From assembly GCA_903870685.1 (NCBI GenBank), contig CAIQDX010000011.1:1-37460 (forward strand): 37,460 bases of DNA, in the 5' to 3' direction. Below the pieces are notes generated by a model, which worked only from the letters and a program-made list of their open reading frames with translations, was not told the origin of the DNA and ran no database searches. Position 1 is the stretch's first letter, and each line of letters starts with the position of its first letter. The position numbers and the translations under genes were made by a program. The DNA comes from an uncultured Chitinophagaceae bacterium (lineage in GTDB: Bacteria > Bacteroidota > Bacteroidia > Chitinophagales > Chitinophagaceae). This document shows, piece after piece, positions 8,968-17,438 of this stretch.

Positions 8968-10155
8968 ATGAATGTTTATACAACTAAATCAACCGTAATT
9001 ATAACTTGTCACAAACGTATTGTTCCTTATCTCGAGCAGGAAGTAAAAGCACTTGGTTTTGAATTAGAAGAAAGTTTTGTAACAGGTGTAAGATTGTTTG
9101 CTTCAGTTAATGATTGCATCAAACTCAATCTCAATCTGCGTTGTGCCAGTCAGGTGTTATATAGTTTAAAATCTTTTGATGCACATAATGCCGATGATAT
9201 TTATCGAAATTTGGTTGGTTATACTTGGGAAAATATTTTACCCGATCCCGGATATTTTTCTGTAACCAGCAATGTAAATAATGAAACCATCAACAACAGT
9301 ATGTTTGCCAATCTTCGTGTGAAAGATGCGATTGTTGACAGACTTCGTGAAAAAAGAGGAACTCGTCCATCAACAGGTTCAGAACTTACAGGTGCAGTTA
9401 TTCATTTATTCTGGAAGAATGAATCAGCAGAAATATTTATTGATACTTCAGGTGATTCATTGGCACGACATGGTTATAGAAAAATTCCCGGATTGGCACC
9501 TATGTTAGAAGCATTGGCTGCTGCCACTATTTATGCAACACGATGGGATAGAGTTTCACCATTTATAAATCCAATGTGTGGTTCCGGTACTGTTGCCATT
9601 GAAGCAGCATTGATCGCTACTAACAAACGACCCGGATTATTTAGAACTAATTATGCATTCATGCATGTAAAAGGATATGATGAATCTGTTTATTTAAAAG
9701 AAAAAGAATTATTGCAGAAACAAATTATTAAAGTGCCGGATCTTAGAATCATTGCAACCGATTACAGCGATAAAGCTATTGAGAATGCAAAGAAAAATGC
9801 AGATGCAGCAGGCATTGCAACTATGATTGAATTTAAAGTTTGCGATTTTACATTAACTGAAATTCCACAAGATGCAAACGGTATCATGTTTGTAAATCCT
9901 GAATACGGCGAACGTTTGGGTGATGTTGCAGCATTAGAAATTACTTATGCAAAAATTGGTGATTTCATGAAACAGAAATGTGGCGGTTATTTTGGTTATG
10001 TATTTACCGGCAACTTAGATCTTGCAAAAAAAATTGGCTTGAAAGCAAAACGCAGAATAGAATTTTATACCAGCACTATTGATTGCCGTTTATTAGAATA
10101 CGAATTATATAAAGGAAGCAGGGCTGTGCCAAAAGAAATAAAAGATGTTGTATAA
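8968..10155 (+). CDS. THUMP-domain class I SAM-dependent RNA methyltransferase (RlmL/YpsC type)
   Basis: The protein has 395 residues. The N-terminal third is a ferredoxin-like plus THUMP RNA-binding region, and the SAM-binding Rossmann domain follows. The motif NPMCGSGTVAIEAA marks the cofactor site, TDYSDKAIENAKKN is the motif for the acidic ribose-binding residue, and NPEYGERLG occupies the motif IV position. Family members methylate N2 of guanosine in 23S rRNA (m2G2445 for E. coli RlmL). The usual motif IV is NPPY; here the second proline is replaced by glutamate. The gene ends at a good terminator and is convergent with the DUF5606 gene. The ATG at 8968 has no visible Shine-Dalgarno, as usual for this phylum. 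A -7-like TATCTTTA lies at 8952-8959. The exact target nucleotide cannot be read from sequence. Confidence 0.9.
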   Translation: MNVYTTKSTVIITCHKRIVPYLEQEVKALGFELEESFVTGVRLFASVNDCIKLNLNLRCASQVLYSLKSFDAHNADDIYRNLVGYTWENILPDPGYFSVTSNVNNETINNSMFANLRVKDAIVDRLREKRGTRPSTGSELTGAVIHLFWKNESAEIFIDTSGDSLARHGYRKIPGLAPMLEALAAATIYATRWDRVSPFINPMCGSGTVAIEAALIATNKRPGLFRTNYAFMHVKGYDESVYLKEKELLQKQIIKVPDLRIIATDYSDKAIENAKKNADAAGIATMIEFKVCDFTLTEIPQDANGIMFVNPEYGERLGDVAALEITYAKIGDFMKQKCGGYFGYVFTGNLDLAKKIGLKAKRRIEFYTSTIDCRLLEYELYKGSRAVPKEIKDVV

Positions 10156-10162
10156 ATAAAAT

Positions 10163-10195
10163 AAAAATGCCACCTGTTTTGCAAGTGGCATTTTT
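10163..10195. terminator. Bidirectional intrinsic terminator
   Basis: An 11-base perfect inverted repeat (AAAAATGCCAC at 10163-10173, GTGGCATTTTT at 10185-10195) flanks an 11-base loop. It has A and T tails on both sides, between the stops of the convergent methyltransferase and DUF5606 genes. Confidence 0.85.
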
Positions 10196-10211
10196 AATTA
10201 TAAAAACTTAA

Positions 10212-10634
10212 TTAAGCTTTCTCTTCAATTGTTCCTTCTTCTTCTTCAGTTTCGGTTAATTTAAATTCAACTTTATGTTCTTTTAAAATACCAAACCATT
10301 TCACCATCTTCTTCATATCGCTGGCATACACTCTTTCGAAATCCATATCGGCATACACTTTTTTGAAATAAGCTGTTACTGCTTTTGGATCTTTTTCTGA
10401 TGGTAATTTTTCAGTGCTTTTATCCATTGCCTGAAAAATTTCTACCAAGTTTACGTTTTCACGGATGGTAAATATTTCAATGCTTTCCAAATGCGAAAAG
10501 TTATGAATACGACTGCTTACAAACTTTGTGGTTTTATCTTCCAAAGAACGAACAATGGCACCATCGGTTTTGCTTCCCACCACTTCAAATAAACCGGTCA
10601 TGCCTGAGATTGATATTAATTTACTGTATTCCAT
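10212..10634 (-). CDS. DUF5606 family protein
   Basis: This 140-residue soluble protein has no signal peptide or membrane segment. The N-terminal half (MEYSKLISISGMTGLFEV ... DGAIVRSLEDKTTKFVSSR) is the characteristic start of the Bacteroidota-specific DUF5606 family. A helical region follows, and the last 13 or so residues are a highly acidic tail (TETEEEEGTIEEKA). The family's function is not known to me. Upstream on the minus strand is a -7-like TTACTTTG (10655-10662) about 20 bases before the ATG, so it probably has its own promoter. It is convergent with the methyltransferase gene. Confidence 0.88.
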   Translation of the reverse strand: MEYSKLISISGMTGLFEVVGSKTDGAIVRSLEDKTTKFVSSRIHNFSHLESIEIFTIRENVNLVEIFQAMDKSTEKLPSEKDPKAVTAYFKKVYADMDFERVYASDMKKMVKWFGILKEHKVEFKLTETEEEEGTIEEKA

Positions 10635-10707
10635 AAAATATTTTTTAGAGGCTGCAAAGTAAAGGTAAATTGATTAAGATGAGAAAAGTGCTTTTATAGT
10701 ATCAATA

Positions 10708-11355
10708 TCAAGCAATCTCTTTTAACAAATTTTCAATTCTTTGTTTCAATGTTTCATAATCAGTAAAACCTCTTGCGAGTAAATGAAATTTAGTTTCTGA
10801 GGTTTGCATTAAAACACATGGAAAACCCGTTACCTGCAATTGTTTGCACAACTGAAATTCGTAATGTGCTTTCTCTTTGTATTCTTCACTTTTTAATTTA
10901 CTATAAAATGCTTCTGGTTGAATGCTGTATTTTTCTAATAGATGACGATAAGCTTCATCATCGCACAAATCTCTTCCTTCATAATTCAAAGCATATTGTA
11001 GATCGCTGGCAAATTCTACTTGTCGGTGCGGATAATAATCTTTGAACACACATAATGCAATAGCAGCTTTTTCTGAATCCAAATACCAATCACTCAAATC
11101 AGGATTAAAAATATGCCATAGAAAATCTTTGCCAAACTCAATGCCGGTAAGCTCTTCAACGGTTGTGTACGCTTTTTGAATATACGGTGCCATCAAACCA
11201 ATAGGTTGTTTCTTTTCATTAATTATCATACCACCGGATAAAACTTCGGTTTCAAATTGTGATTGATATTCGGCAGCGATTTTTTTAATTACCGGACTAA
11301 ATCCATAGCACCATCCGCAATAAGCATCATAACAATAAAATAAAACTGGTCTCAT
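10708..11355 (-). CDS. DsbA-family thioredoxin-fold protein
   Basis: The protein has 215 residues. It starts straight into a thioredoxin-fold beta strand (MRPVLFYCYD) followed by the redox motif C13-G-W-C16 in AYCGWCYGFSP. A cis-proline region near the C terminus (QVTGFPCVLMQ) completes the DsbA-like fold. There is no signal peptide, so it acts in the cytoplasm, like the 2-hydroxychromene-2-carboxylate isomerase/FrnE-type branch rather than periplasmic DsbA. The likely role is thiol-disulphide exchange or a glutathione-like redox step; the substrate is unknown. It shares the 11356-11475 intergenic region with the divergent aminotransferase gene. Confidence 0.85.
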   Translation of the reverse strand: MRPVLFYCYDAYCGWCYGFSPVIKKIAAEYQSQFETEVLSGGMIINEKKQPIGLMAPYIQKAYTTVEELTGIEFGKDFLWHIFNPDLSDWYLDSEKAAIALCVFKDYYPHRQVEFASDLQYALNYEGRDLCDDEAYRHLLEKYSIQPEAFYSKLKSEEYKEKAHYEFQLCKQLQVTGFPCVLMQTSETKFHLLARGFTDYETLKQRIENLLKEIA

Positions 11356-11425
11356 GCTGCAAAGAAAAGCAGATTATTTTAACAGTTCATCCATCAACAA
11401 AAATTTACAACAAATGTTATTTCTC

Positions 11426-11433
11426 TACTTTTG
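11426..11433 (+). promoter_or_regulatory. -7 box (TACTTTTG) of the DegT-family gene
   Basis: This is an exact TAnnTTTG match followed by CAAC. It sits 42 bases before the ATG at 11476. A transcript starting a few bases downstream would begin at about 11440, which leaves almost no leader for the TTG at 11446 and so favours the ATG. No good -33 TTTG was found. Confidence 0.6.
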
Positions 11434-11475
11434 CAACGTTAAACTTTGAACCTTAAACCTTTTAAACTTTTAAAT

Positions 11476-12693
11476 ATGCCCGGTTTTGAATTTTTTGGTG
11501 ATGAAGAAAGAAGAGAAGTAAACGATGTTTTACAAACAGGAATTTTAATGCGTTACGGATTTGATGGTCCGCGTAAAGGCATTTGGAAATCTGTTGAATT
11601 GGAAAAAGAAATTTGTAAAACATTCGGGAGTAAATATGCGCAACTTACATCGAGCGGAACATCAGCATTAACAACTGCGATGGCTGCATTAGGTATTGGT
11701 GCAGGCGATGAAATTATTATGCCTGCATTTACATTCGTTGCAAGTTTCGAAGCGGTGTTAAGTGTAGGCGCTATTCCGGTTCTGGTTGAAGTGGATGAAA
11801 CATTAACATTAAATCCGCAGGCAGTGTTGAATGCCATCACCAGAAAAACAAAATGTGTGATGCCGGTGCATATGTGCGGCAGCATGGCAGATTTGGATGC
11901 ATTAAAAAATATATGTGATGAACACAATTTAATTTTATTGGAAGATGCTTGCCAGAGTATTGGTGCAACATACAAAGGAAAACATGTTGGAACCATTGGT
12001 GCTGCAGGAACATTTAGTTTTGACTATGTAAAAACAATTACCTGTGCCGAAGGTGGTGTGGTGATGACTAACAGTGAAGACGTTTATATTAAGTGCGATG
12101 GTTACACCGATCATGGTCACGATCATAAAGGTGTTGATCGTGGTGCAGACTTGCATCCATTCATTGGATATAATTTTAGGATCAGCGAATTGCATGCTGC
12201 TGTTGGTTTAGCGCAGATAAGAAAGTTGGATAAATTTTTAGCGATTCAAAAAAAGAATCACACTTATTTAAAAAATGTTTTGGCAGAAATACCTGAAGTT
12301 TCTTTCAGACAAATACCTGATCCTTCCGGTGATAGTTGCACATTTTTATGTTGGTTTTTACCAACAGCAGAAATTACAAAAGCATTTGTTGATGAAATGA
12401 AAGCGCAAGGAATTTTAGCAGGTAATTTTCATTACATCGACAATAACTGGCATTACATTCGTAACTGGCATCATTTAAAAAATGGCGGATCGTTATATCC
12501 TTTATCGGATGCTCAGAAAGAGGCATTAGCAAAACTAAAATCACAAGCGTTTCCTGTGAGTGATGATTTGATGAGCCGTTGCATTTGCACTGCCATTAAT
12601 CTGTCATGGACTGATGAACAATTAAAAGAGAAAGGAGAGAAGATGATTGCTGCAATTAAAAAAGCATTACAACAATCAAGTGTTGCTGTATAA
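11476..12693 (+). CDS. DegT/DnrJ/EryC1/StrS family PLP-dependent aminotransferase
   Basis: From the ATG at 11476 the protein has 405 residues. It shows the fold-type I sequence landmarks of sugar aminotransferases: TSSGTSALTTAMAALGIGAGDEII near the N terminus, the phosphate and pyridine-binding EDACQSIGATYKG, and the Schiff-base lysine (about K186) in FDYVKTITCAEGG. GYNFRISELHAAVGLAQ follows. The family transfers an amino group, usually from glutamate, to a keto-sugar nucleotide for surface polysaccharides. No other sugar-nucleotide gene lies nearby, so the substrate is open. The frame stays open to a TTG at 11446, but the promoter box and the ATG argue for the shorter form. The 3' end overlaps no gene, and its terminator lies at 12699-12728. 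Confidence 0.9.
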   Translation: MPGFEFFGDEERREVNDVLQTGILMRYGFDGPRKGIWKSVELEKEICKTFGSKYAQLTSSGTSALTTAMAALGIGAGDEIIMPAFTFVASFEAVLSVGAIPVLVEVDETLTLNPQAVLNAITRKTKCVMPVHMCGSMADLDALKNICDEHNLILLEDACQSIGATYKGKHVGTIGAAGTFSFDYVKTITCAEGGVVMTNSEDVYIKCDGYTDHGHDHKGVDRGADLHPFIGYNFRISELHAAVGLAQIRKLDKFLAIQKKNHTYLKNVLAEIPEVSFRQIPDPSGDSCTFLCWFLPTAEITKAFVDEMKAQGILAGNFHYIDNNWHYIRNWHHLKNGGSLYPLSDAQKEALAKLKSQAFPVSDDLMSRCICTAINLSWTDEQLKEKGEKMIAAIKKALQQSSVAV

Positions 12694-12698
12694 GAAAT

Positions 12699-12728
12699 TA
12701 AAGCCGTAATTTTTATTACGGCTTTTTT
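12699..12728. terminator. Terminator whose arm overlaps the end of the convergent gene
   Basis: AAAGCCGTAAT (12700-12710) and ATTACGGCTTT (12715-12725) form an 11-bp stem with a TTTT loop, followed by a T tract on the plus strand. The right arm contains the stop codon (12716-12718) and last codons of the convergent minus-strand gene. Confidence 0.85.
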
Positions 12729-13000
12729 ATTGCATTTGGTTTTTGTTCGAGATAATCTGTGTAATCGATAGAACCCAATCTAAACTTTAAAGAAATTTTT
12801 GTTGCTTTTTCGAATTGTATTTCTTTCTTGCAAAAAAAACCAAGCGTGCTGTTGTAATAATTGTCAGGCAAGGGTTTCAGCGGATATAACTTTAAACTGT
12901 CAACAACATGTTTTGCAACCATAGGTTGTTGAGACAGCTGTGCTTTGCTGATTACAGAAAGTATTAGCAATAAATTTACAAACAAACAAATTCTTTTCAC
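12716..13000 (-). CDS. Small secreted protein of unknown function
   Basis: From a GTG at 13000 this gives 94 residues: a signal peptide (MKRICLFVNLLLILSVISKAQ-like, about 20 residues, basic then hydrophobic, with a cleavage site near SKAQ) and a short mature domain containing LKPLPDNYYNSTLGFFCKK. The frame stays open to 13096, but the extra N-terminal residues would bury the signal peptide and run into a dispersed repeat, so I prefer the GTG. A -7-like TAAATTTA lies at 13025-13032. No domain recognised. It resembles the many small periplasmic proteins found in this phylum and is divergent from rpoN. Confidence 0.6.
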   Translation of the reverse strand: MKRICLFVNLLLILSVISKAQLSQQPMVAKHVVDSLKLYPLKPLPDNYYNSTLGFFCKKEIQFEKATKISLKFRLGSIDYTDYLEQKPNAIKKP

Positions 13001-13065
13001 AGCAATGTTGTTTTCTTTTGTGTGTAAATTTACATTGTTTAAGAAATGTTGAGTAAGAATAAAAA

Positions 13066-13100
13066 GTACAAGTGTGCGACGCAACCGCAGATGCACAAAG
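13066..13100 (-). repeat. Dispersed GTTGCGTCGCAC element, copy 1
   Basis: On the minus strand the core reads GTTGCGTCGCACACTT (13070-13085), preceded by GCATCTGCG and followed by GTAC. It lies in the divergent region between the small secreted protein and rpoN. Confidence 0.75.
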
Positions 13101-13147
13101 TACGGGAGTTGGTAAAAAAATAATTTTAATAATTCGGCATAAATAAA

Positions 13148-14632
13148 ATGGCATTAGGTCAATCGTTACAGCAGAGGTTATTACAAAAATTATCGCCACA
13201 ACAAATTCAGTTGATGAAATTGTTGCAGGTGCCTACTGCTAATTTGGAAGAAAGAATTAAAGAAGAACTGGAAGAAAATCCCGCATTGGAAATGGATGAA
13301 GAAGGAAAAAATGATGATGCTGATGAAATGAAAGATGAATTTGAAACCGCCGAAGAAGAATATGACCTGGATGGAAGTGAAGATGAGTATGAAGATCTGG
13401 ACCTTAGCGAATATGTTGCTGATGATGACGGAGAGATAGCCGATTATAAAATGAAGGATGAGAATTATCCTGAAATGGATGATAAAAAAGTTATTCCAAT
13501 AAAAAATGAGAGCAGTTTTTTTGATGTGGTGATAGGTCAATTAAGTTTATTGGAATTAGATGAAAGGCAGTTTAAAATAGCCGAACAGATTGTTGGAAGT
13601 TTAGATGATGATGGTTATTTACGCAGAGAATTAAGCAGTGTTGTAGATGATCTTGCTTTTCGTCAAAATGTGATGACTGATGAAAAAGAAGTTGAAAGAA
13701 TTATTAAACAAATTCAGCAATTCGATCCTCCCGGTGTTGGTGCAAGAAATTTACAGGAATGTTTGTTATTGCAGTTAGAAAGAAAAATAAATGAAGAAAA
13801 AAGTGTTGAACTTGCTATAAAGGTTTTAAGTAAATATTTTGATGAGTTTACAAAGAAACATTACGAAAAAATTCAGCGTGGATTAAATTTAACTGATGAA
13901 GAAATTAAAGCTGTCATCAATCAAATCATCAAATTAAATCCTCGTCCCGGTGGTAATGTTGGCGAGATGAATAAAGCCGAAAGTTATATTGTTCCCGATT
14001 TTTATATTTTAAATAATGGTGGTGTTTTAGAACTCTCATTGAATTCTCGCAATGCACCGGACTTACGTGTGAGTGAGGGTTACAGAGATATGATGAAAGA
14101 ATATGAGCTAGGTGCAAAAAAAGATAAGCGACAAAAAGAGGCTGTGATTTTCATCAAACAAAAAATAGATTCTGCAAAATGGTTCATTGAAATGATCCAA
14201 CAACGGCAACATACTTTGTTGATAACGATGGATACCATCATGAAACATCAGAAAGAGTTTTTTTTAACAGGTGATGAAACAGAAATGCGACCGATGATAT
14301 TAAAAGATATTGCTGAAAAAACGAATTTGGATATTTCGACTGTCAGTCGTGTTGCCAATAGCAAATTTGTGCAAACAGAATTTGGAACATTTCGATTAAA
14401 ATTTTTCTTCAGCGAAAGTTTAAGTACCGACAGCGGCGAAGAAGTAAGTACCCGTGAAGTGAAAAAAATATTAAGCAACATGATTGAAGCAGAAGAAAAA
14501 CGCAAACCTTTAAGCGATGAAGAATTAACCGATATGCTGAATGAGAAAGGTTATAATATTGCCCGCCGAACTGTTGCCAAATACAGAGAGATGTTGAATA
14601 TTCCGGTAGCAAGATTGAGAAAAGAACTTTAA
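13148..14632 (+). CDS. rpoN: RNA polymerase sigma-54 factor
   Basis: The protein has 494 residues with the full sigma-54 layout. Region I (residues 1-50) is glutamine and leucine rich (LGQSLQQRLLQKLSPQQIQLMKLLQ), where activators bind. A very acidic region II spans about 48-115. The core-binding domain contains FDPPGVGARNLQECLLLQL, and the DNA-binding helix-turn-helix contains DIAEKTNLDISTVSRVANSK. The RpoN box ARRTVAKYRE (472-481) reads the -24 element. It directs transcription from -24/-12 promoters together with AAA+ activators; no activator gene is in the window. The next gene starts 15 bases downstream and is probably co-transcribed. The ATG at 13148 coincides with the conserved N terminus. 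Confidence 0.97.
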   Translation: MALGQSLQQRLLQKLSPQQIQLMKLLQVPTANLEERIKEELEENPALEMDEEGKNDDADEMKDEFETAEEEYDLDGSEDEYEDLDLSEYVADDDGEIADYKMKDENYPEMDDKKVIPIKNESSFFDVVIGQLSLLELDERQFKIAEQIVGSLDDDGYLRRELSSVVDDLAFRQNVMTDEKEVERIIKQIQQFDPPGVGARNLQECLLLQLERKINEEKSVELAIKVLSKYFDEFTKKHYEKIQRGLNLTDEEIKAVINQIIKLNPRPGGNVGEMNKAESYIVPDFYILNNGGVLELSLNSRNAPDLRVSEGYRDMMKEYELGAKKDKRQKEAVIFIKQKIDSAKWFIEMIQQRQHTLLITMDTIMKHQKEFFLTGDETEMRPMILKDIAEKTNLDISTVSRVANSKFVQTEFGTFRLKFFFSESLSTDSGEEVSTREVKKILSNMIEAEEKRKPLSDEELTDMLNEKGYNIARRTVAKYREMLNIPVARLRKEL

Positions 14633-14647
14633 TCTAAGGGAATAAAA

Positions 14648-15298
14648 ATGCAAGAAACAGAAATTTATAAACCATCTATTTTGCTTCGAGTACCTGCGAA
14701 AATAATTTCGTACGTTTTTCATCCTTTATTTATACCAACCTATATTTTTATTTTTTTGTTGTATCAATTTCCTTACGAATTTTCAGGTATTACTTTGTGG
14801 CATTTAAAAATGCGTTTGTTTGGTTTATTTTGGTTTACTGCATTTTTTCCGGCCTTCTCTGTTTTTTTGTTGTGGCGTTTAAAATTCAGCGACAGCATTT
14901 TTTTGCGCACACAAAAAGAACGTGTTATTCCTTTTTTAATCAGCATGTTTTTTTATTGGTGGATGTATTATTTAAGTCGCAATTTTACCGATCAACCTGT
15001 TGTACTTAAGTTTTTCTATTTCGGCATTTTTATTTCAACATCGTTTGGTGTTATCATCAATAATTATATAAAAATAAGTCTGCACGCAATGGCCATTGGT
15101 GCTGCATTAGCGGCTATGATTCTTTTTGCATTCTTTTATCATACACAAATAACCACAGCCATCAGTATCACATTATTATTAACGGGAATTGTTTGCAGCA
15201 GTCGATTAATTGTAAGCGATCACACTAATGCCGAAATTTATATTGGATTATTTGTTGGAATTATTTGCCAGATGATTGGCTATTGGTTTGCGATGTAA
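14648..15298 (+). CDS. Polytopic inner-membrane protein, PAP2-phosphatase-like
   Basis: This 216-residue protein has about six hydrophobic helices. Three weak but correctly ordered motifs recall the PAP2 lipid phosphatase family: RTQKERVIPF (in place of KxxxxxxRP), SLHAMAIG (in place of PSGH) and SSRLIVSDHTNAEIYIG (SRxxxxxHxxxDxxxG-like). If active it would dephosphorylate a prenyl or lipid phosphate on the periplasmic side. The second motif has SLHA rather than SGH, so activity is uncertain. It lies 15 bases after rpoN and is probably in the same transcript. An unrelated membrane protein of unknown role remains possible. Confidence 0.6.
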   Translation: MQETEIYKPSILLRVPAKIISYVFHPLFIPTYIFIFLLYQFPYEFSGITLWHLKMRLFGLFWFTAFFPAFSVFLLWRLKFSDSIFLRTQKERVIPFLISMFFYWWMYYLSRNFTDQPVVLKFFYFGIFISTSFGVIINNYIKISLHAMAIGAALAAMILFAFFYHTQITTAISITLLLTGIVCSSRLIVSDHTNAEIYIGLFVGIICQMIGYWFAM

Positions 15299-15299
15299 T

Positions 15300-15355
15300 T
15301 TTTTTGTAGTCAGCTTTTGTATTTTAATGAAACACCGGTTGCGTCGCACTCTTCA
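15300..15355 (+). repeat. Dispersed GTTGCGTCGCAC element, copy 2
   Basis: The core GTTGCGTCGCACTCTT lies at 15338-15353. The left block TTTTTTGTAGTCAGCTTTTG starts right after the stop codon of the membrane-protein gene. It matches the left block of the copy upstream of leuS. Confidence 0.8.
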
Positions 15356-15390
15356 AAATTCGGAATTTTCTTCATCAGATTCAACAAATA

Positions 15391-15427
15391 AAAAACGTCA
15401 GGCTATAATTTTCAGCCTGACGTTTTT
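15391..15427. terminator. Bidirectional intrinsic terminator
   Basis: A 14-base perfect inverted repeat (AAAAACGTCAGGCT and AGCCTGACGTTTTT) around a 9-base loop lies between the convergent membrane-protein gene and korA-like gene. It is the strongest terminator in the window. Confidence 0.92.
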
Positions 15428-15447
15428 AAATATTTGAAAGAAATTTA

Positions 15448-17295
15448 TTACAGCATTCCTTTAATCACATCAATCAATTCGCCTTTTGTAATAGGTATTC
15501 CCATCATTTTATTAAATGCTTTTGCATCAACTAAATATTGGTCACGAATAATTTTTACCAATTGTCCGTTATTGATTTCAGGAATTAATATTTTATCAAA
15601 GTTCTTGATCATCTCTCCCAAATTTTTAGGGAAAGGGCGGATATAACGAAGATGTGCATGGCTAACAGAAAGACCTTGGGCTTGTAATTCCAAAACAGCA
15701 CTTTTAATGGCACCATAAGTTGAACCCCAACCTAATACTAATACTTTTCCTTTTTCGGCACCACTATCAATTTTTTGCAATGGAATATAATCAGCTATCT
15801 TATCAACTTTTGCTTGTCTTGTTTTGATCATGTGCTGATGATTATCCGTATCATAACTTACAGCACCGGTTAAGTCTTGTTTTTCCAAACCACCAATGCG
15901 ATGTTCGAATCCAGCTGTTCCCGGAATAGCCCAAGGACGAACTAATTTTTCATCGCGTTTATATGGAAGAAAAGTTTCTTCGCCTTCATCCAATTTTGTT
16001 TTATACTTAACATCGATTGGCTGCAAATCAGCTGATACCGGGTATTTCCAAGGTTCAGCACCATTTGCAATATATCCATCGCTTAATAAAATAACCGGAG
16101 TCATGTGTTGAACTGCAATGCGTGATGCTTCGTATGCAACATCGAAACAATCGCTTGGTGTTGATGAAGCTATAACAGGCATTGGACATTCACCGTTTCT
16201 ACCATAATAAGCTTGCATCAAATCGCTTTGTTCGGTTTTTGTTGGTAAACCTGTTGATGGTCCGCCACGTTGAACATTTACAATCACCAATGGAATTTCT
16301 AACATTACTGCCAATCCCATCGCTTCAGCTTTTAATGCCATACCAGGACCAGATGTTGTTGTTATACCTAATAAACCACCATAACTTGCTCCAATGGCGG
16401 AAGAAATAGCAGCAATTTCATCTTCGGCCTGAAATGTTTTTACACCAAATGATTTGTATTTACTTAGATCTTGTAAAATATCTGTTGCAGGAGTAATTGG
16501 ATATGAACCGAGAAATAATGTTAGTCCACTTTTTTCACCAGCAGCAACTAAACCCATTGCTAAAGCAGCATTACCCATAATATTTCTGTATGAACCTGAA
16601 GGTAATTTTGCTTTTTCAATTGTATAACGAGAAGTAAAAGTTTCGGTAGTATCGCCATAATTATATCCGGCCTGCAATACTTTGATATTGCTTTGAAGAA
16701 TGATTTCTTTTTTGCCAAATTTATCTTTTAGAAAATCAATAGTAGTATCCAATGTTCTGTTATACATCCAATAAATGAAACCGAGCACGAACATGTTTTT
16801 TGCACGGTCTCTTTCTTTAACTCCCAACTCTTTAAAATCTTTTAAAGCTTCGCGAGTTAATTTAGTTACATCAATTTTAATTACTTCGTAATTATCCAAA
16901 CTGCCATCTTCCAAAGGATTGATACCATCCGGATAATGTGCTAAACGAAGGTTCTTAGAATCAAAACCATCAATGTTAGCAACGATTTTTCCACCTGGTT
17001 TTAAGCTTTTGATATTAACTTTTAAAGCAGCTGCATTCATTACTACCAATACATCTGCAATATCGCCTGGGGTATAAACTTTTTTAGAAGAAAAGTGTAA
17101 TTGATAACCACTCACACCAGCCAATGTTCCTATTGGTGCCCGTATTTCAGCCGGAAAATCAGGGAAAGTTGCCAGATCAATTCCCATTAATGCTGTATTA
17201 TTTGTGAATTGGGTTCCGGTTAATTGCATTCCGTCTCCGCTATCTCCGGCAAATTTGATTGTTACTTCCTGTAAAATTTCTTCTTGTGCGCTCAT
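15448..17295 (-). CDS. korA: 2-oxoacid:ferredoxin oxidoreductase, fused gamma/alpha subunit (KorA-like)
   Basis: The protein has 615 residues. The N-terminal gamma domain (about 1-190) opens with VTIKFAGDSGDGMQLTG. The alpha domain (from about 225) carries GSYPITPATDILQDLSK, FQAEDEIAAISSAIGASYGG and TTSGPGMALKAEAMGLAVMLEIPLVIVNVQRGGPSTGLPT, all typical of 2-oxoglutarate or 2-oxoacid:ferredoxin oxidoreductases. The alpha subunit works with a TPP and Fe-S-binding beta subunit (KorB) to oxidise a 2-oxoacid to acyl-CoA with ferredoxin reduction. No beta subunit gene lies on either side: a terminator and a plus-strand gene follow, and a divergent gene precedes. The partner must be elsewhere. Substrate (2-oxoglutarate or another acid) not certain. 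The ATG at 17295 follows a -7 box by 20 bases. Confidence 0.93.
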   Translation of the reverse strand: MSAQEEILQEVTIKFAGDSGDGMQLTGTQFTNNTALMGIDLATFPDFPAEIRAPIGTLAGVSGYQLHFSSKKVYTPGDIADVLVVMNAAALKVNIKSLKPGGKIVANIDGFDSKNLRLAHYPDGINPLEDGSLDNYEVIKIDVTKLTREALKDFKELGVKERDRAKNMFVLGFIYWMYNRTLDTTIDFLKDKFGKKEIILQSNIKVLQAGYNYGDTTETFTSRYTIEKAKLPSGSYRNIMGNAALAMGLVAAGEKSGLTLFLGSYPITPATDILQDLSKYKSFGVKTFQAEDEIAAISSAIGASYGGLLGITTTSGPGMALKAEAMGLAVMLEIPLVIVNVQRGGPSTGLPTKTEQSDLMQAYYGRNGECPMPVIASSTPSDCFDVAYEASRIAVQHMTPVILLSDGYIANGAEPWKYPVSADLQPIDVKYKTKLDEGEETFLPYKRDEKLVRPWAIPGTAGFEHRIGGLEKQDLTGAVSYDTDNHQHMIKTRQAKVDKIADYIPLQKIDSGAEKGKVLVLGWGSTYGAIKSAVLELQAQGLSVSHAHLRYIRPFPKNLGEMIKNFDKILIPEINNGQLVKIIRDQYLVDAKAFNKMMGIPITKGELIDVIKGML

Positions 17296-17314
17296 GACTA
17301 TTATTTATAGTTTG

Positions 17315-17322
17315 CAAAGGTA
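17315..17322 (-). promoter_or_regulatory. -7 box (TACCTTTG) of the korA-like gene
   Basis: On the minus strand TACCTTTG followed by CAAAC is an exact TAnnTTTG match 20 bases before the ATG at 17295. Confidence 0.65.
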
Positions 17323-17438
17323 AGCGGATGAGGCATTTGTTGAACGCAGAATTTGATTTTTATCGAAATAAATTCGTTAAATCATTTCGTCGCATATCTT
17401 GCAGCTTCTTTTTTAATAATTGTTTTTGAATTGATGAT

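Noticed and set aside
12900-13199. 99-codon minus-strand frame spanning the start of rpoN
   Set aside because: It is antisense to the conserved rpoN N terminus and overlaps the small secreted protein gene in another frame.
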